Shown here: piece after piece, positions 1 through 9,944 of the stretch
Numbering within the stretch: position 1 is the stretch's first letter
Layout: each line of letters opens with the position of its first letter
Assembly: GCF_009707125.1 (NCBI RefSeq)
Contig: NZ_WLVL01000023.1
Span: 1-64,000, forward strand
Source of the DNA: Arsenicicoccus cauae
Lineage (GTDB): Bacteria > Actinomycetota > Actinomycetes > Actinomycetales > Dermatophilaceae
Length of the DNA: 64,000 nt
Direction: 5' to 3'
Made by a program: the position numbers and the translations under genes
The notes under the pieces: generated by a model
Databases searched by the model: none
Seen by the model: the letters and a program-made list of their open reading frames with translations, nothing else
What the model was told of the DNA's origin: nothing

Positions 1-1
1 C

Positions 2-2563
2 GCGGCCGAGACCGCGGCGCCCGGCCCGCGCCCCGCGCAGCCCGGTCCGCGTCCTGCCGCCCCCGGCCCGCGCCAGCAGCAGGCCCCCGGCCGTTCCGGT
101 GGTCAGGGTGGTCGTCCGGGAGCCCCGCGCCCCGGCAACAACCCCTTCGCGTCCTCCCAGGGCATGGGTCAGCGTCCGGAGCGCGGCGAGCGCACCGACC
201 GTACCGAGCGTCCGGAGCGGACCGACCGCCCCGCTCGCGACGGCGGCGCGCCGCGTCCCGGCGGGGCTCCCCGCCCCGGCGGCGGCCAGGGATCGGCCCG
301 CCCGGGCAACAACCCCTTCGCCCCCTCGCAGGGCATGCCCCGCCCCCAGGCGCCGCGTCCCGGCGGTCAGGGTGGCGGCCAGGCCGGTGCGGCCGGGCCC
401 CGTCCGGGCGGCCCGCGTCCCGCCGCACCTCGTCCCGGTGGCCCGCGGCCCACGCCCGGCGCCATGCCGACCCGGTCGTCGGTGCCCCGTCCCGGCGAGC
501 GTCCCGCCCGTGGCGGCGGTGGTCGTCCCGGCGCCCCCGGCGGTGGTGGCTACGGTGCTCGTCCCGGTGGTGGCGGTGGCTTCGCCGGCCGTCCCGGTGG
601 CGGTGGTCGTCCCGGCGGCGGCGCCGGTCGCGGTGGCACCCAGGGTGCCTTTGGTCGTGGCGGCAAGCCCGCTCGCGGACGCAAGAGCAAGCGCGCGAAG
701 CGCCAGGAGTTCGAGCAGATGCAGGCGCCGTCCATCGGTGGCGTCACCGTGCCCCGTGGCGACGGCTCCACCGTCGTGCGCGTGCGTCGCGGCTCGTCGC
801 TGACGGACTTCGCCGACCGCATCAACGCCAACCCGGCGTCCCTGGTGACCGTGCTCTTCCACCTCGGTGAGATGGCCACGGCCACGCAGTCCCTCGACGA
901 GGACACCTTCAAGGTGCTCGGCGCGGAGCTCGGCTACGACATCCAGGTCGTGTCGCCGGAGGAGGAGGAGCAGGAGCTCTTCGCGTCCTTCAACATCGAC
1001 CTCGAGGGCGAGGACTACGCCGACGAGGAGCTCCAGGCCCGGCCGCCGGTCGTCACGGTCATGGGTCACGTCGACCACGGCAAGACCCGCCTGCTGGACG
1101 CGATCCGCAACGCCAACGTCATCGCCACCGAGGCCGGCGGCATCACCCAGCACATCGGTGCCTACCAGGTCGCCGTCGAGCACGAGGGCGAGGAGCGCAA
1201 ACTCACCGTCATCGACACCCCGGGTCACGAGGCCTTTACGGCCATGCGTGCGCGCGGCGCCAAGGTCACCGACATCGCGATCCTCGTCGTGGCCGCCGAC
1301 GACGGCGTCATGCCGCAGACCATCGAGGCGCTCAACCACGCCCAGGCCGCGGACGTGCCGATCGTCGTCGCCGTCAACAAGATCGACGTCGACGGGGCCA
1401 ACCCGGCCAAGGTGCGCCAGCAGCTGACCGAGTACAACCTGATCGCCGAGGAGTACGGCGGCGACACGATGTTCGTCGACATCTCGGCCAAGCAGGGTCA
1501 GAACATCGACCAGCTGCTCGAGGCCGTCCTGCTCACCGCGGACGCCGCCCTCGACCTGCGCGCCAACCCCGAGACCGACGCCCGCGGCGTTGCCATCGAG
1601 GCCAACCTCGACCGTGGTCGCGGCGCGACGGCGACCGTCCTCGTCCAACAGGGCACCCTGCGGGTCGGCGACGCCATCGTCGCCGGGTCGGCCCACGGCC
1701 GCGTCCGCGCGATGCTCGACGAGCACGGCAAGCAGGTCAAGGAGGCGACCCCGTCGCGTCCGGTCCAGGTGCTCGGTCTCGCGTCCGTGCCCCGCGCCGG
1801 CGACACCTTCGTGGTGGCCCCCGACGACCGCACGGCCCGTCAGATCGCCGAGAAGCGCGAGGCCGCCGACCGCCAGGCCAGCCTGGCCAAGGCCCGCAAG
1901 CGCATCTCGCTCGAGGACCTCAACGAGGCCCTTGCGGCCGGCAAGGTCGAGACGCTCAACCTCATCCTCAAGGGTGACGCGAGCGGCTCGGTCGAGGCGC
2001 TGGAGGATGCCCTCCTGCAGATCGACGTGGGCGACGAGGTCGACCTGCGGATCATCGACCGCGGCGTCGGCGCGATCACGATGAACAACATCAACCTCGC
2101 CGTCGCCTCCAACGCGGTCATCATCGGCTTCAACGTCCGCGCCGAGGGCCAGAACGCCGAGTACGCCGACCGTGAAGGCGTCGAGATCCGCTACTACTCG
2201 GTCATCTACCAGGCGATCGAGGAGATCGAGGCGGCCCTCAAGGGCATGCTCAAGCCTGAGTTCGAGGAGGTGGAGCTCGGCACCGCCGAGATCCGCGAGA
2301 TCTTCCGCTCCAGCAAGTTCGGCAACATCGCCGGATCGATCGTCCGCAGCGGCGAGATCAGGCGCGGCGCCAAGGCCCGCATCACGCGCGACGGGGTCGT
2401 CGTCTCCGAGAATGTCGAGGTCGCCGGCCTGCGGCGGTTCAAGGACGACGTCACCGAGGTGCGCGAGGGCTTCGAGTGCGGCATCAACCTCGGGTCGTAC
2501 AACGACCTGCAGGTCGGTGACCTCATCGCGACGTACGAGATGCGCGAGAAGCCGCGCGACTGA
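2..2563 (+). CDS. infB: Translation initiation factor IF-2 (5' end outside window)
   Basis: IF-2 is the GTPase that brings initiator fMet-tRNA to the 30S subunit and promotes subunit joining. The reading frame is open from base 2, so the true start lies upstream and the gene is cut by the window edge. The visible N-terminal part is a long Gly/Pro/Arg-rich, probably disordered region with two copies of RPGNNPFA(S/P)SQGM, typical of actinobacterial IF-2. The G domain follows: GHVDHGKT (G1), DTPGHEAF (G3), NKID (G4) and SAK (G5). The C-terminal domains finish with the stop at 2561-2563. A strong hairpin follows directly. In actinobacteria infB precedes rbfA, as it does here after one inserted gene. 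Confidence 0.97.
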   Translation, partial: AAETAAPGPRPAQPGPRPAAPGPRQQQAPGRSGGQGGRPGAPRPGNNPFASSQGMGQRPERGERTDRTERPERTDRPARDGGAPRPGGAPRPGGGQGSARPGNNPFAPSQGMPRPQAPRPGGQGGGQAGAAGPRPGGPRPAAPRPGGPRPTPGAMPTRSSVPRPGERPARGGGGRPGAPGGGGYGARPGGGGGFAGRPGGGGRPGGGAGRGGTQGAFGRGGKPARGRKSKRAKRQEFEQMQAPSIGGVTVPRGDGSTVVRVRRGSSLTDFADRINANPASLVTVLFHLGEMATATQSLDEDTFKVLGAELGYDIQVVSPEEEEQELFASFNIDLEGEDYADEELQARPPVVTVMGHVDHGKTRLLDAIRNANVIATEAGGITQHIGAYQVAVEHEGEERKLTVIDTPGHEAFTAMRARGAKVTDIAILVVAADDGVMPQTIEALNHAQAADVPIVVAVNKIDVDGANPAKVRQQLTEYNLIAEEYGGDTMFVDISAKQGQNIDQLLEAVLLTADAALDLRANPETDARGVAIEANLDRGRGATATVLVQQGTLRVGDAIVAGSAHGRVRAMLDEHGKQVKEATPSRPVQVLGLASVPRAGDTFVVAPDDRTARQIAEKREAADRQASLAKARKRISLEDLNEALAAGKVETLNLILKGDASGSVEALEDALLQIDVGDEVDLRIIDRGVGAITMNNINLAVASNAVIIGFNVRAEGQNAEYADREGVEIRYYSVIYQAIEEIEAALKGMLKPEFEEVELGTAEIREIFRSSKFGNIAGSIVRSGEIRRGAKARITRDGVVVSENVEVAGLRRFKDDVTEVREGFECGINLGSYNDLQVGDLIATYEMREKPRD

Positions 2564-2573
2564 TCGTCGGTCG

Positions 2574-2605
2574 ACCCGGAGCCCCTCCTTCGGGGGGCTC
2601 CGGGT
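2574..2605 (+). terminator. Hairpin terminator after infB
   Basis: Perfect 12-bp stem, ACCCGGAGCCCC against GGGGCTCCGGGT, with an eight-base loop, beginning 10 bases after the infB stop. There is no clear U-tract, which is common in high-GC actinobacterial terminators. Confidence 0.7.
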
Positions 2606-2737
2606 GCGGCGGCCGGGCCTATCCTCCGCCGCTCGTCCCTCGCGGCTCCCGCCAGGCCCACCACGGCCCGGCCACCGCTCCCTGGCGCCCCCAGCGGGTC
2701 CGGGCGCCTCACCTCGTGCGGCTGAAAGGCAAGTGAG

Positions 2738-3781
2738 TTGTCGTCCTATCTTGCGTTGGTGTCCCCGTCGCACAACCGGGTGTATGCCGACCAGGCGCCC
2801 GCCCTCATGGCGGCCGAGCTGCGTTGTGTGGCGGACGCGCTCCTGCCGGGCAGCGTCGGGGACATCGCGCCGGTCGAGGTGGCGGGCGTGGCCTACCTGG
2901 GCTTCGAGACGGCGGCCCCGCTGACCGGCGACCCGCTCCGGGCGGTGAGCGTGCTGTCCGGCATACAGGCCCTGTATCTGCGTGCGGGCGACGAGCATGG
3001 CGAGCTGCTCCGCCCGGTCGCGCTGGACCGGCCCGACCGGTTCCCGAGCGACCTGGTCACCATCCTCAAGTACCAGGGCAAGACCAACGAGCAGTTCACC
3101 CGACTGCTGCTCACCGTGACCGCGATGGCGACGGCCTGGCCCGAGCGCTACCTCGACGGCACCATGACCGTCCTGGACCCCATGTGCGGTCGCGGCACCA
3201 CGCTCAGCACCGCCATCACCCTCGGTCTGGACGTCACCGGGATCGACCTCGACGCCAAGGACCGCGAGGCCTACCAGGCCTTCCTCAGCACCTACCTGCG
3301 CCAGCACCGGATCAAGCACCGGCTGACGTCCGGGGCCGTCCGCCGCAGCGGCAAGACCCTCGGTCACCGCTTCGACGTCGAGCTGGCGGCCGACAAGGAC
3401 GACTACAAGGCGGGGCGCGTGCAGCACGTGACCTACCTCGGGGTCGACACGACCCGGCTCCAGGGCCTCCTGCCCGCCGGCCAGACCAACGTGGTCGTCG
3501 CCGACACGCCGTACGGCGTGCAGCACGGCAGCCACGGGGACCGCCTGGCCCGCAGCCCGCTCGACCTCCTCGACGCGGCGCTGCCCGGCTGGGTCCGGGC
3601 GCTGCGCACCGGGGGCGCGGTGGGGCTCGCCGTCAACCGCCACGTCGCTGCGCGCGCTGCCGTCACCGACCTGCTCGCGCGGCACGGGCTCACCGTCGTC
3701 GAGGCGGGTGGCTACGGTGGACTGCGTCACCGCGTCGACGCCTCCATCGACCGCGACATCGTGGTCGCCCGCAAGGGCTGA
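2738..3781 (+). CDS. TRM11-like SAM-dependent RNA methyltransferase
   Basis: A 347-residue class I methyltransferase resembling the TRM11/UPF0020 family, whose members methylate tRNA or rRNA guanosines. The SAM-binding motif I is DPMCGRGTT at about residue 148 and the catalytic motif IV is DTPYG at about residue 254, where most relatives have D/N-P-P-Y-G. No clear THUMP domain is visible in the N-terminal 130 residues. The start is TTG at 2738, chosen because GAAAGG lies eight bases upstream; no better ATG fits. It lies between infB and rbfA, so a role in translation is plausible, but the substrate cannot be read from sequence. Confidence 0.8.
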   Translation: MSSYLALVSPSHNRVYADQAPALMAAELRCVADALLPGSVGDIAPVEVAGVAYLGFETAAPLTGDPLRAVSVLSGIQALYLRAGDEHGELLRPVALDRPDRFPSDLVTILKYQGKTNEQFTRLLLTVTAMATAWPERYLDGTMTVLDPMCGRGTTLSTAITLGLDVTGIDLDAKDREAYQAFLSTYLRQHRIKHRLTSGAVRRSGKTLGHRFDVELAADKDDYKAGRVQHVTYLGVDTTRLQGLLPAGQTNVVVADTPYGVQHGSHGDRLARSPLDLLDAALPGWVRALRTGGAVGLAVNRHVAARAAVTDLLARHGLTVVEAGGYGGLRHRVDASIDRDIVVARKG

Positions 3782-3849
3782 CCACACGTACGACCAGCCC
3801 GTCGGCACCCACGCCGGCGGGACTCGACCCATCACGAAGGGGCACTCTC

Positions 3850-4485
3850 ATGGCAGACCCGGCACGCGCCCGCAAGATCGCCGACCGCATCAAGGTCGTC
3901 GCGGCCGAGTACCTCGAGTACCGCCTCAAGGACGAGCGTCTCGGCTTCGTCACCCTCACGGACGTCCGCGTGACCGGTGACCTGCAGCACGCCTCGATCT
4001 TCTACACCGTCTTCGGCTCCGACGAGGAGCGAGAAGGCACTGCCGCGGCGCTGCAGGACAACCTCGGCCGCATCCGGTCCTACGTCGGCAAGGCGCTCGG
4101 CATCCGGCTCACCCCGAGCCTGGAGTTCATCGCCGATGCCCTCCCCGAGACGTCCTCGCAGATCGAGGACGCCCTGCGCAAGGCGCGCGAGCGGGACGAG
4201 GAGCTTGCCCGCCGGCGTGAGCAGGCCGCCTACGCCGGCGACGCCGACCCCTACAAGAAGCCTGCCGACGCCTCCTCGGAGCCCGCCGACGCCACCGATG
4301 CCACCGACGACAGCGACGACTCAGTCGACACCGACGACGGTTATGCCCCGGTCCCACCGCCCCCATCGGTCCGGGACGGCGGTGTGGACGCCGAGGAGGC
4401 GGCCCAGCTCGAGGACGTTGCGGCGCTGGACCTGGCCGACCAGGAGGAGGACGCCGCCCAGGGCACCGGGCGCGCCGATGGCTAG
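3850..4485 (+). CDS. rbfA: 30S ribosome-binding factor RbfA
   Basis: RbfA binds the 30S subunit and helps late 16S rRNA maturation. The 211-residue product starts at ATG 3850 with an AGGGG ribosome site about seven bases upstream; the same frame is open further upstream but without support. The core KH-like domain covers roughly residues 1-125 (starts [37 protein letters not shown]). The last 85 residues are an acidic Asp/Glu/Ala tail rich in TDATDD-type runs, longer than in most bacteria. The stop overlaps the truB start by eight bases, indicating translational coupling. Confidence 0.95.
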   Translation: MADPARARKIADRIKVVAAEYLEYRLKDERLGFVTLTDVRVTGDLQHASIFYTVFGSDEEREGTAAALQDNLGRIRSYVGKALGIRLTPSLEFIADALPETSSQIEDALRKARERDEELARRREQAAYAGDADPYKKPADASSEPADATDATDDSDDSVDTDDGYAPVPPPPSVRDGGVDAEEAAQLEDVAALDLADQEEDAAQGTGRADG

Positions 4486-5458
4486 GAGCCGGGGCGCCGA
4501 CGACGGCCCCGACGGGCTGCTCGTCGTCGACAAGCCGGCCGGCTGGACCAGCCACGACGTCGTCGGGCGGGTCCGCCGGCTGGCGGGCACGCGCAAGGTC
4601 GGTCACGCCGGCACGCTCGACCCCATGGCCACCGGGGTCCTGGTCCTCGGGCTCGGGCGAGGGACCAGGCTCCTGACCCATCTCGTCGGCTGCGACAAGG
4701 CCTACGACGCCACGATCCGGCTGGGGCAGGCGACGGTCACGGATGACGCCGAGGGCGAGCTGACGGCGGCCACACCGGTGGAGGGGGTCACGCCCGAGCG
4801 GGTAGCGGCCGCGGTCGCGGGCCTGACCGGCGCCATCGAGCAGGTCCCGAGCGCCGTGTCCGCGATCAAGGTCGACGGTCGCCGCTCCTACGCCCGGGTC
4901 CGGTCGGGCGAGGACGTCGAGCTGCCTGCGCGCCCGGTCACGGTGTCCCGCTTCGACATCCACGACCAGCGCGTGGCGGGGGAGACGGCCTACGACCTGG
5001 ACGTGACCGTCGAGGTGAGCTCCGGCACCTATGTGCGCGCCCTCGCGCGCGACCTCGGGTCGGCCCTCGGCGTCGGTGGTCACCTCACCGCGCTGCGCCG
5101 CACCCGGGTGGGCGGCTACGCCCTGGACGTGGCGGCCGACCTCATGGACCTGACGGCTGCGTATGACGCCGCGCGCACCCGCCTCGGCGTGGACCGGCTC
5201 GACCGCGCGGACCTGCCGAGCCTGCCGCTGCTCGACCTGGCCACCGCGGCGCGCGCGCAGTTCCCGGCGCACGAGCTCAGCGCCGAGGAGGCCACGGCGC
5301 TGGGCTACGGCCAGCGGATCGCGTCGGCTGCGTCGACGTCGGGCTCGGGGCAGGGCGTGGTGGCGGGGTTCGCGCCGGACGGGCGCCTGGTGGCGCTGCT
5401 GGACGAGACGCGGCCGCAGGCCCGCAGCCTGGTCGTGCTGGCGCCGGCCGCGACCTGA
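4478..5458 (+). CDS. truB: tRNA pseudouridine(55) synthase TruB
   Basis: TruB makes pseudouridine 55 in the T-loop of tRNAs. The 326-residue product begins at ATG 4478 inside the end of rbfA. It carries [16 protein letters not shown] and the catalytic loop [12 protein letters not shown], with the catalytic aspartate at about residue 48, followed by the family blocks [18 protein letters not shown] and [16 protein letters not shown]-terminal PUA-like region ends with a typical [17 protein letters not shown] segment. In most relatives ribF follows closely; here about 6.9 kb of other genes separate them. Confidence 0.97.
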   Translation: MARSRGADDGPDGLLVVDKPAGWTSHDVVGRVRRLAGTRKVGHAGTLDPMATGVLVLGLGRGTRLLTHLVGCDKAYDATIRLGQATVTDDAEGELTAATPVEGVTPERVAAAVAGLTGAIEQVPSAVSAIKVDGRRSYARVRSGEDVELPARPVTVSRFDIHDQRVAGETAYDLDVTVEVSSGTYVRALARDLGSALGVGGHLTALRRTRVGGYALDVAADLMDLTAAYDAARTRLGVDRLDRADLPSLPLLDLATAARAQFPAHELSAEEATALGYGQRIASAASTSGSGQGVVAGFAPDGRLVALLDETRPQARSLVVLAPAAT

Positions 5459-5508
5459 CGCCTGCGACCTCGCGTCCGCCCGTCGAGACGGTCTGCGGGA
5501 CAGGTCAT

Positions 5509-5562
5509 CCATAAGTGATGGTTATGGGTGTCCAAAGCCATTGTCCTGGCGTGGGCACCCAT
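5509..5562 (+). promoter_or_regulatory. Inverted repeats upstream of the DUF4242/ABC cluster
   Basis: Two structures sit in the 127-bp gap after truB. CCATAA-N7-TTATGG (5509-5527) is a perfect dyad in an otherwise very GC-rich region and resembles a repressor operator. Overlapping it, ATGGGTGTCC (5524-5533) can pair with GGGCACCCAT (5553-5562), a ten-base stem with one G-U pair ending 23 bases before the next start codon. Function is inferred only from position. Confidence 0.45.
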
Positions 5563-5585
5563 CCTCCACCGATCAGGAGACCCCC

Positions 5586-6107
5586 ATGTCGCTGTTCCTC
5601 ATCGAGCTCGTCCCCGCCGACCCCACCCGCGAGGGCGCCCAGGCGCTCATCGAGACCCTGGCCTCGCAGAGCACGGGCACCGGGGCGGAGCTCATCGAGT
5701 CTCAGGTGACCGCCGACGCCGGCCGGGTCTTCGCGGTGCTCGAGGCGGACGAGGCCGAGGCCCTCGCCCCCCTCGCGAGCGTCGACGGCGCCGCCGAGGT
5801 GACCGCTCCCGCGGAGGTCCGGCTCGTCGGCGCCGAGCTCGCCGACATCAAGGCTGCCCGTCCGCACGCGGGCTACCTCGTCGAGTGGGACCTGCCGGCC
5901 ACTCTCGACATGGACACCTACCTGGCCAACAAGAAGGCCAAGTCCCCGCGCTACGCGCAGGTGCCCGAGGTGGCCTTCCTCCGCACCTACGTGCGCGAGG
6001 ACATGCTCAAGTGCCTGTGCTTCTACGACGCTCCCGACCAGGACACCGTGGTCCGGGCCCGCGAGGTTGTCCAGACCCCCATCGACCGCCTGCACCAGCT
6101 CGCCTGA
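5586..6107 (+). CDS. DUF4242-like protein with two similar halves
   Basis: A 173-residue protein starting at ATG 5586 with AGGAG seven bases upstream. The C-terminal half (from about residue 97, GYLVEWDLPATLD to the end) matches the DUF4242 pattern, a small ferredoxin-like fold whose Streptomyces member SCO4226 binds nickel. It holds the pair CLC in LKCLCFYDAPDQ. The N-terminal half (LFLIELVPADPT ... VFAVLEADEAE) has the same strand-helix layout, so the protein looks like an internal duplication with a degenerate first copy. It is the first gene of a run ending in the ABC permease. Metal binding or a redox role is possible; no function is proven. Confidence 0.6.
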   Translation: MSLFLIELVPADPTREGAQALIETLASQSTGTGAELIESQVTADAGRVFAVLEADEAEALAPLASVDGAAEVTAPAEVRLVGAELADIKAARPHAGYLVEWDLPATLDMDTYLANKKAKSPRYAQVPEVAFLRTYVREDMLKCLCFYDAPDQDTVVRAREVVQTPIDRLHQLA

Positions 6108-6117
6108 GGGTCGCCCC

Positions 6118-7191
6118 ATGACGACAGTGACCGTGGACCCGGTCCGGACCTGGGCCGCGCAACGGGCCGAGCAGGTGGACCGCGGGGAGCTGGCCGCCTC
6201 CGAGGCGGTCGCGCTGCTGGCGGCCGACGGCCTGCTCGACCTGGGCGCAGACGACACCGCCGCCGCCGTCGCGGCCGCCGGCCCCAAGGCCGCCGTGCCG
6301 CTGCGGGCCATGGGCGACGTCATCGCGGCCGTGGCGGAGGAGTGCCTCAGCTCGGCGTTCAGCATCTGGGGCCACCGCATGGCCATCGAGTACTTCGCCC
6401 GGGGGCGGCGCTCGGCGCTGTCCGAGGACGCCTTCGCCGAGCTGCGCGCCGGCCGGGTCGTCGGGTGCTCCGCGATGGCGGCGGCCATGAAGCAGGCCTC
6501 CGGGCTCGGCGACCTCGGTGTCACCGGGCGGCGCGAAGGCGACGAGATCGTCCTGGACGGGTCGATTGCCTGGGCCTCCAACCTGGTCCCCGGTGCCGTC
6601 GTGGTGACGGCGGTGGACCTGGCAGGGGAGCCGCCGGTCGTCACGTGGTTCACCGTCGGCAGCGCGGGCGTGCAGGTGCAGCCCGCCCGGGGCCTGCTCG
6701 CGCTCGAGAGCACCGCCTCCGGCCGCGTGGTGCTGCAGGGTGTCCGCACCCCCGTCGAGGCGGTGCTGTCCGAGGACGTGCCGAGCTACGCCGCCGGCTT
6801 CCGGCCGACGCTGCTGCTCCTGCAGAGTGCCTTCTGCGTGGGGCTGACCCGATGCTGCGTGGCCGACGCCCTGGCCGGGGTCGCACGCCCGGAGACCCGC
6901 GCCCTCGACCGCGAGGTGCACGAGCTCCAGGCCCGCGCCGACGAGGTCGAGCGGCGCTGGCAGGAGGCCGTCGCCGACCCGGCGGCCGTGACCCGGCACG
7001 AGCTGCTGCGCCTGCGGCTCGACGCGAGCCACGTGTGCCAGGACGCGACGCGGCTGGCGGCGACCCTCGCGGGCGGCGGGGGCTACGTCGCGACCAGCAC
7101 CGCCTCGCGCCGGTTGCGGGAGGCCGCCTTCCTGCCCGTCCAGTCGCCCTCGGAAGGACACCTGCGGTGGGAGCTCTCCTCGTCCAGCTGA
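6118..7191 (+). CDS. Acyl-CoA-dehydrogenase-fold flavin oxidoreductase (SfnB/DszC-like?)
   Basis: A 357-residue protein of the acyl-CoA dehydrogenase fold. It has the N-terminal helical part, a middle beta domain (LGDLGVTGRREGDEIVLDGSIAWASN) and a C-terminal helical bundle (ARADEVERRWQEA ... AGGGGYVATSTASRRLREAAF). It lacks the usual catalytic glutamate block (YEGT) of true acyl-CoA dehydrogenases. Members of this fold that sit beside NitT/TauT ABC importers are often FMNH2-dependent monooxygenases or sulfur-acquisition oxidoreductases (DszC, SfnB). The neighbouring importer and flavin reductase remnant support that reading, which remains inference. The gene starts 10 bases after the DUF4242 gene and overlaps the next gene by 25 bases. 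Confidence 0.65.
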   Translation: MTTVTVDPVRTWAAQRAEQVDRGELAASEAVALLAADGLLDLGADDTAAAVAAAGPKAAVPLRAMGDVIAAVAEECLSSAFSIWGHRMAIEYFARGRRSALSEDAFAELRAGRVVGCSAMAAAMKQASGLGDLGVTGRREGDEIVLDGSIAWASNLVPGAVVVTAVDLAGEPPVVTWFTVGSAGVQVQPARGLLALESTASGRVVLQGVRTPVEAVLSEDVPSYAAGFRPTLLLLQSAFCVGLTRCCVADALAGVARPETRALDREVHELQARADEVERRWQEAVADPAAVTRHELLRLRLDASHVCQDATRLAATLAGGGGYVATSTASRRLREAAFLPVQSPSEGHLRWELSSSS

Positions 7192-7946
7192 CGGACGTCG
7201 CCGTGACCTACGGATCACGGGTCGCCGTGCGCCGGGTCGACCTCGATGTCGAGCATGGCCGCCAGCTGGCCCTGCTCGGCCCGAGCGGGGCCGGCAAGTC
7301 CACGCTGCTGCACCTCCTCGCGGGGGAGCTGCACCCGAGCGCCGGCGCGGTGCACCGTCCGGGCACGCCCCGCATCGGCATGGTCTTCCAGCAGGCGCGG
7401 CTGATGCCCTGGCTCACCGTGCGGGACAACCTCGCGCTCGGCCACGCCTACGCGGCCAACGCCGACGTGCGCGACGCCCCGCTGGTCGACGAGCTGTTGG
7501 ACCTGCTCGGCCTCACCGCGCACGCCGACGCCTACCCGGATCAGCTCTCCGGCGGCCAGGCGCAACGTGTCGCGCTGGGGCGCGCCCTGGCGGTGCGCCC
7601 TGACCTGCTGCTGCTCGACGAGCCGTTCAGCGCCCTGGACCCGGCGACCCGCGGCGAGCTGCAGGGCTGGCTGCGCCGACACCTCACGGAGCGGGGGCTC
7701 AGCAGCGTCGTCGTCACGCACGACATCGACGAGGCGCTCCTCGTCGCCGACGACGTCGTCGTGCTGCGGGCCGGCGGCACGGTCGCGCGGCGCTGGTCGA
7801 TCACCCCCGCGACCAACCACGTCACGGCGGCCAGCCACCCGCTGCGGGCGCAGGTGCGCGCGGCATACGACGAACCCGCCCACGATAACGGCGCGCCCGA
7901 GCCCGGCAGCGACCGCGGGCGGCACGGGCGCCGGATCCATGTCTGA
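7167..7946 (+). CDS. NitT/TauT-family ABC transporter ATP-binding protein
   Basis: A 259-residue ABC ATPase energising a nitrate/sulfonate/taurine-type importer. Visible motifs are Walker A GPSGAGKST, Q-loop FQQARLMPWLTV, signature LSGGQAQRVALGRAL, Walker B LLLLDEPFSALD and the H-loop histidine in VVVTHDIDEA. The RLMPWLTV segment after the Q-loop is characteristic of the SsuB/TauB/NrtD group. The start is GTG 7167 with a GGAAGGA site eight bases upstream, which places it inside the end of the oxidoreductase gene. The stop overlaps the next start by eight bases, so the cluster is translationally coupled. Confidence 0.88.
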   Translation: MGALLVQLTDVAVTYGSRVAVRRVDLDVEHGRQLALLGPSGAGKSTLLHLLAGELHPSAGAVHRPGTPRIGMVFQQARLMPWLTVRDNLALGHAYAANADVRDAPLVDELLDLLGLTAHADAYPDQLSGGQAQRVALGRALAVRPDLLLLDEPFSALDPATRGELQGWLRRHLTERGLSSVVVTHDIDEALLVADDVVVLRAGGTVARRWSITPATNHVTAASHPLRAQVRAAYDEPAHDNGAPEPGSDRGRHGRRIHV

Positions 7947-9135
7947 GCGCCACGCCCGTCCGACGCCGACCCGTCGCGAGCTGCTGCTGGCCACGGCGCG
8001 GGGCGGCGCGGCGCTCGGCCTGGCCGGCCTCACCGCCAACGGCGCCCGGATCGCCGTGGCGCCAACCGTGTCCGGCTGGCGCGACGACGCGGGTGCGCTG
8101 GGCCGGGAGCTGCGCATCGGCTACCTGCCCATCACCGATGCCGCGGCGCTGCTGACCGCCCACCAGCGTGGCTTCCTCGCCGACGCGGGGCTGCCCGCTG
8201 CACGCCCGGTGCTCTTCCGCGGCTGGGAGTCGCTGGCCCAGGCGTTCTTGGTCGGGGACGTCGACGTGGTCCACCTGCTGATGCCCTTTGCGCTGCAGCT
8301 GCGCCTCGCCCAGCATGCCGACGTGCGCGTGCTGGCCTGGGGCCACACCAACGGCTCGGCCCTGACCGTGGGCCGGTCCATCACCCGCACCGAGCAGCTC
8401 GCCGGGACGACGGTCGCCATCCCCTACTGGTGGAGCGTGCACAACGTGCTGCTGCAGCGGCTGCTCGCGGCCTCCGGGCTGCGAGCCGTGGTGCGCCAGG
8501 CACCGTCCGTCAGCGCCGGCACGGTGCAGCTCGTCGTGATGTCTCCGGCGGAGATGGTGCCCGCGCTGGCGTCAGGGCGGGTCAGTGGGTTCGTGGTGGC
8601 CGAGCCGTTCTGCTCCGTGGCGGAGGTCAAGGGGGTCGGGCGCGTGCTGCGCTTCCTCGGTGACGTCTGGCACGACCACGCCTGCTGCGGCATCGCGGTC
8701 CGCGGCGACCTCGTCGACGCCCACCCGGCCGCGGCCCAGGCGCTCACGACCGGTGTCGTCCAGGCCCAGCAGTGGCTGGAGGGTCACCGCGCCGACGCCG
8801 CGGCTGTGCTCGGGGCCGAGGGCGGCTACCTGCCCCAGCCCGCCGCAGCCGTGTCCCGGGTGATCACGGGGCGGCGGCCACCGGCCACGATCACCCGCCA
8901 CCCCGGCTGGCAGGGCCAGCGGCTGGGCTTCAGCGCCTACCCCCGGCCCGGCTACACGGCGGAGCTGGCCTCGCTCATGCAGGCCACGACCGTCGACGGC
9001 GACCGGGGATTCCTCCGCGGGATCGACCCGGGGACCGTGCACGCCGGTCTCGTCGACGAGCGGTTCGTGCGGCAGGCGGCCCGCGACCTGCACCTGCCGC
9101 TGCCCGTCACGACTCCCGAGGAGGTCGCCCCATGA
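7939..9135 (+). CDS. NitT/TauT-type ABC substrate-binding protein with Tat signal
   Basis: A 398-residue extracytoplasmic binding protein of the NrtA/CmpA/SsuA type. The N-terminus has a twin-arginine-like signal (PTRRELLLATARGGAALGLAGL), so export in folded form is likely. The mature part begins with RELRIGYLPITDAAALLTA and contains GWESLAQAFLVGDVDVVHLL and VWHDHACCGIAV, segments typical of this group. Start ATG 7939 overlaps the ATPase gene. The ligand cannot be assigned; nitrate, sulfonate and small aromatic or sulfur compounds are all used by relatives. The stop TGA overlaps the permease ATG (ATGA). Confidence 0.82.
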   Translation: MSERHARPTPTRRELLLATARGGAALGLAGLTANGARIAVAPTVSGWRDDAGALGRELRIGYLPITDAAALLTAHQRGFLADAGLPAARPVLFRGWESLAQAFLVGDVDVVHLLMPFALQLRLAQHADVRVLAWGHTNGSALTVGRSITRTEQLAGTTVAIPYWWSVHNVLLQRLLAASGLRAVVRQAPSVSAGTVQLVVMSPAEMVPALASGRVSGFVVAEPFCSVAEVKGVGRVLRFLGDVWHDHACCGIAVRGDLVDAHPAAAQALTTGVVQAQQWLEGHRADAAAVLGAEGGYLPQPAAAVSRVITGRRPPATITRHPGWQGQRLGFSAYPRPGYTAELASLMQATTVDGDRGFLRGIDPGTVHAGLVDERFVRQAARDLHLPLPVTTPEEVAP

Positions 9136-9944
9136 CCGATCCCCGTCACCGGGCGCTGCCCGCCGTGGTCGGCCTCCTCGCCGCGGTCGCGGTGTGGTGG
9201 CTCGTGACCGACGTGCTGCTCGCGCGGTGGCCACTGATCCCGCAATTCTCGCCCGTGCGCACCTGGCAGGGGCTGGTCGAGCTCGCCCGCGACGGGCGGC
9301 TGCTCACCGACGCCTCCATCAGCGTGTTCCGGCTCGCTAGCGGTCTCGCGATCGCCACCACGGTGGGTGTCCTCGTGGGCGCGCTCGTCGGGCTGGTCCC
9401 GTGGATCGACGCGGCGACCCGGCCGGTGCTGCTCTTCCTGCGCATGGTGTCCCCCCTGTCCTGGGCCCCCGTCGCCATCGCGCTGATCGGCATCGGGGAC
9501 GTCCCCGTCATCGCGCTGGTCGCGGCCACGGCCGTCTGGCCCGTCCTGATGGCCACGGTCGAGGGCGTCGGGCGCGTGGACGCCGGGCACCTGGAGGTGG
9601 CCCGCACCCTCGGGGCCTCGCGCCGCGAGACGGTGCGCTCGGTGGTCGTGCCGTCGGTGCAGCCCTTCGTGCTCTCGGGGCTGCGCGCCGCCATCGGCAT
9701 CGCCTGGGTGGTGCTCGTGCCCGCCGAGATGCTCGGGGTCACCTCGGGGCTCGGCTACGAGATCCTCAACTCCAAGGACCAGCTCGCCTACCACCACGTC
9801 ACCGCGCTGATCGTCGTCATCGGCACGATCGGCTTCGCCGTGGACCTCGTGGCGCGCCGGGCCCTGCGCAGCCGGCGGGAGCGTGACGAGGAGCGACGTT
9901 CGGTCACCCGCCCCACCCACGACCCCCTGGAGGCTCTCGTATGA
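9132..9944 (+). CDS. NitT/TauT-family ABC transporter permease
   Basis: A 270-residue inner membrane permease of the SsuC/TauC/NrtB type with about six hydrophobic segments, the first at residues 10-30. The EAA loop that contacts the ATPase is visible as VARTLGASRRETVRSVVVPS at about residue 155. The C-terminus ends with an Arg-rich tail. It is the last intact gene of the importer. Its stop overlaps an ATG that opens the broken FMN reductase, in the same ATGA arrangement as the other joints of the operon. Confidence 0.88.
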   Translation: MTDPRHRALPAVVGLLAAVAVWWLVTDVLLARWPLIPQFSPVRTWQGLVELARDGRLLTDASISVFRLASGLAIATTVGVLVGALVGLVPWIDAATRPVLLFLRMVSPLSWAPVAIALIGIGDVPVIALVAATAVWPVLMATVEGVGRVDAGHLEVARTLGASRRETVRSVVVPSVQPFVLSGLRAAIGIAWVVLVPAEMLGVTSGLGYEILNSKDQLAYHHVTALIVVIGTIGFAVDLVARRALRSRRERDEERRSVTRPTHDPLEALV

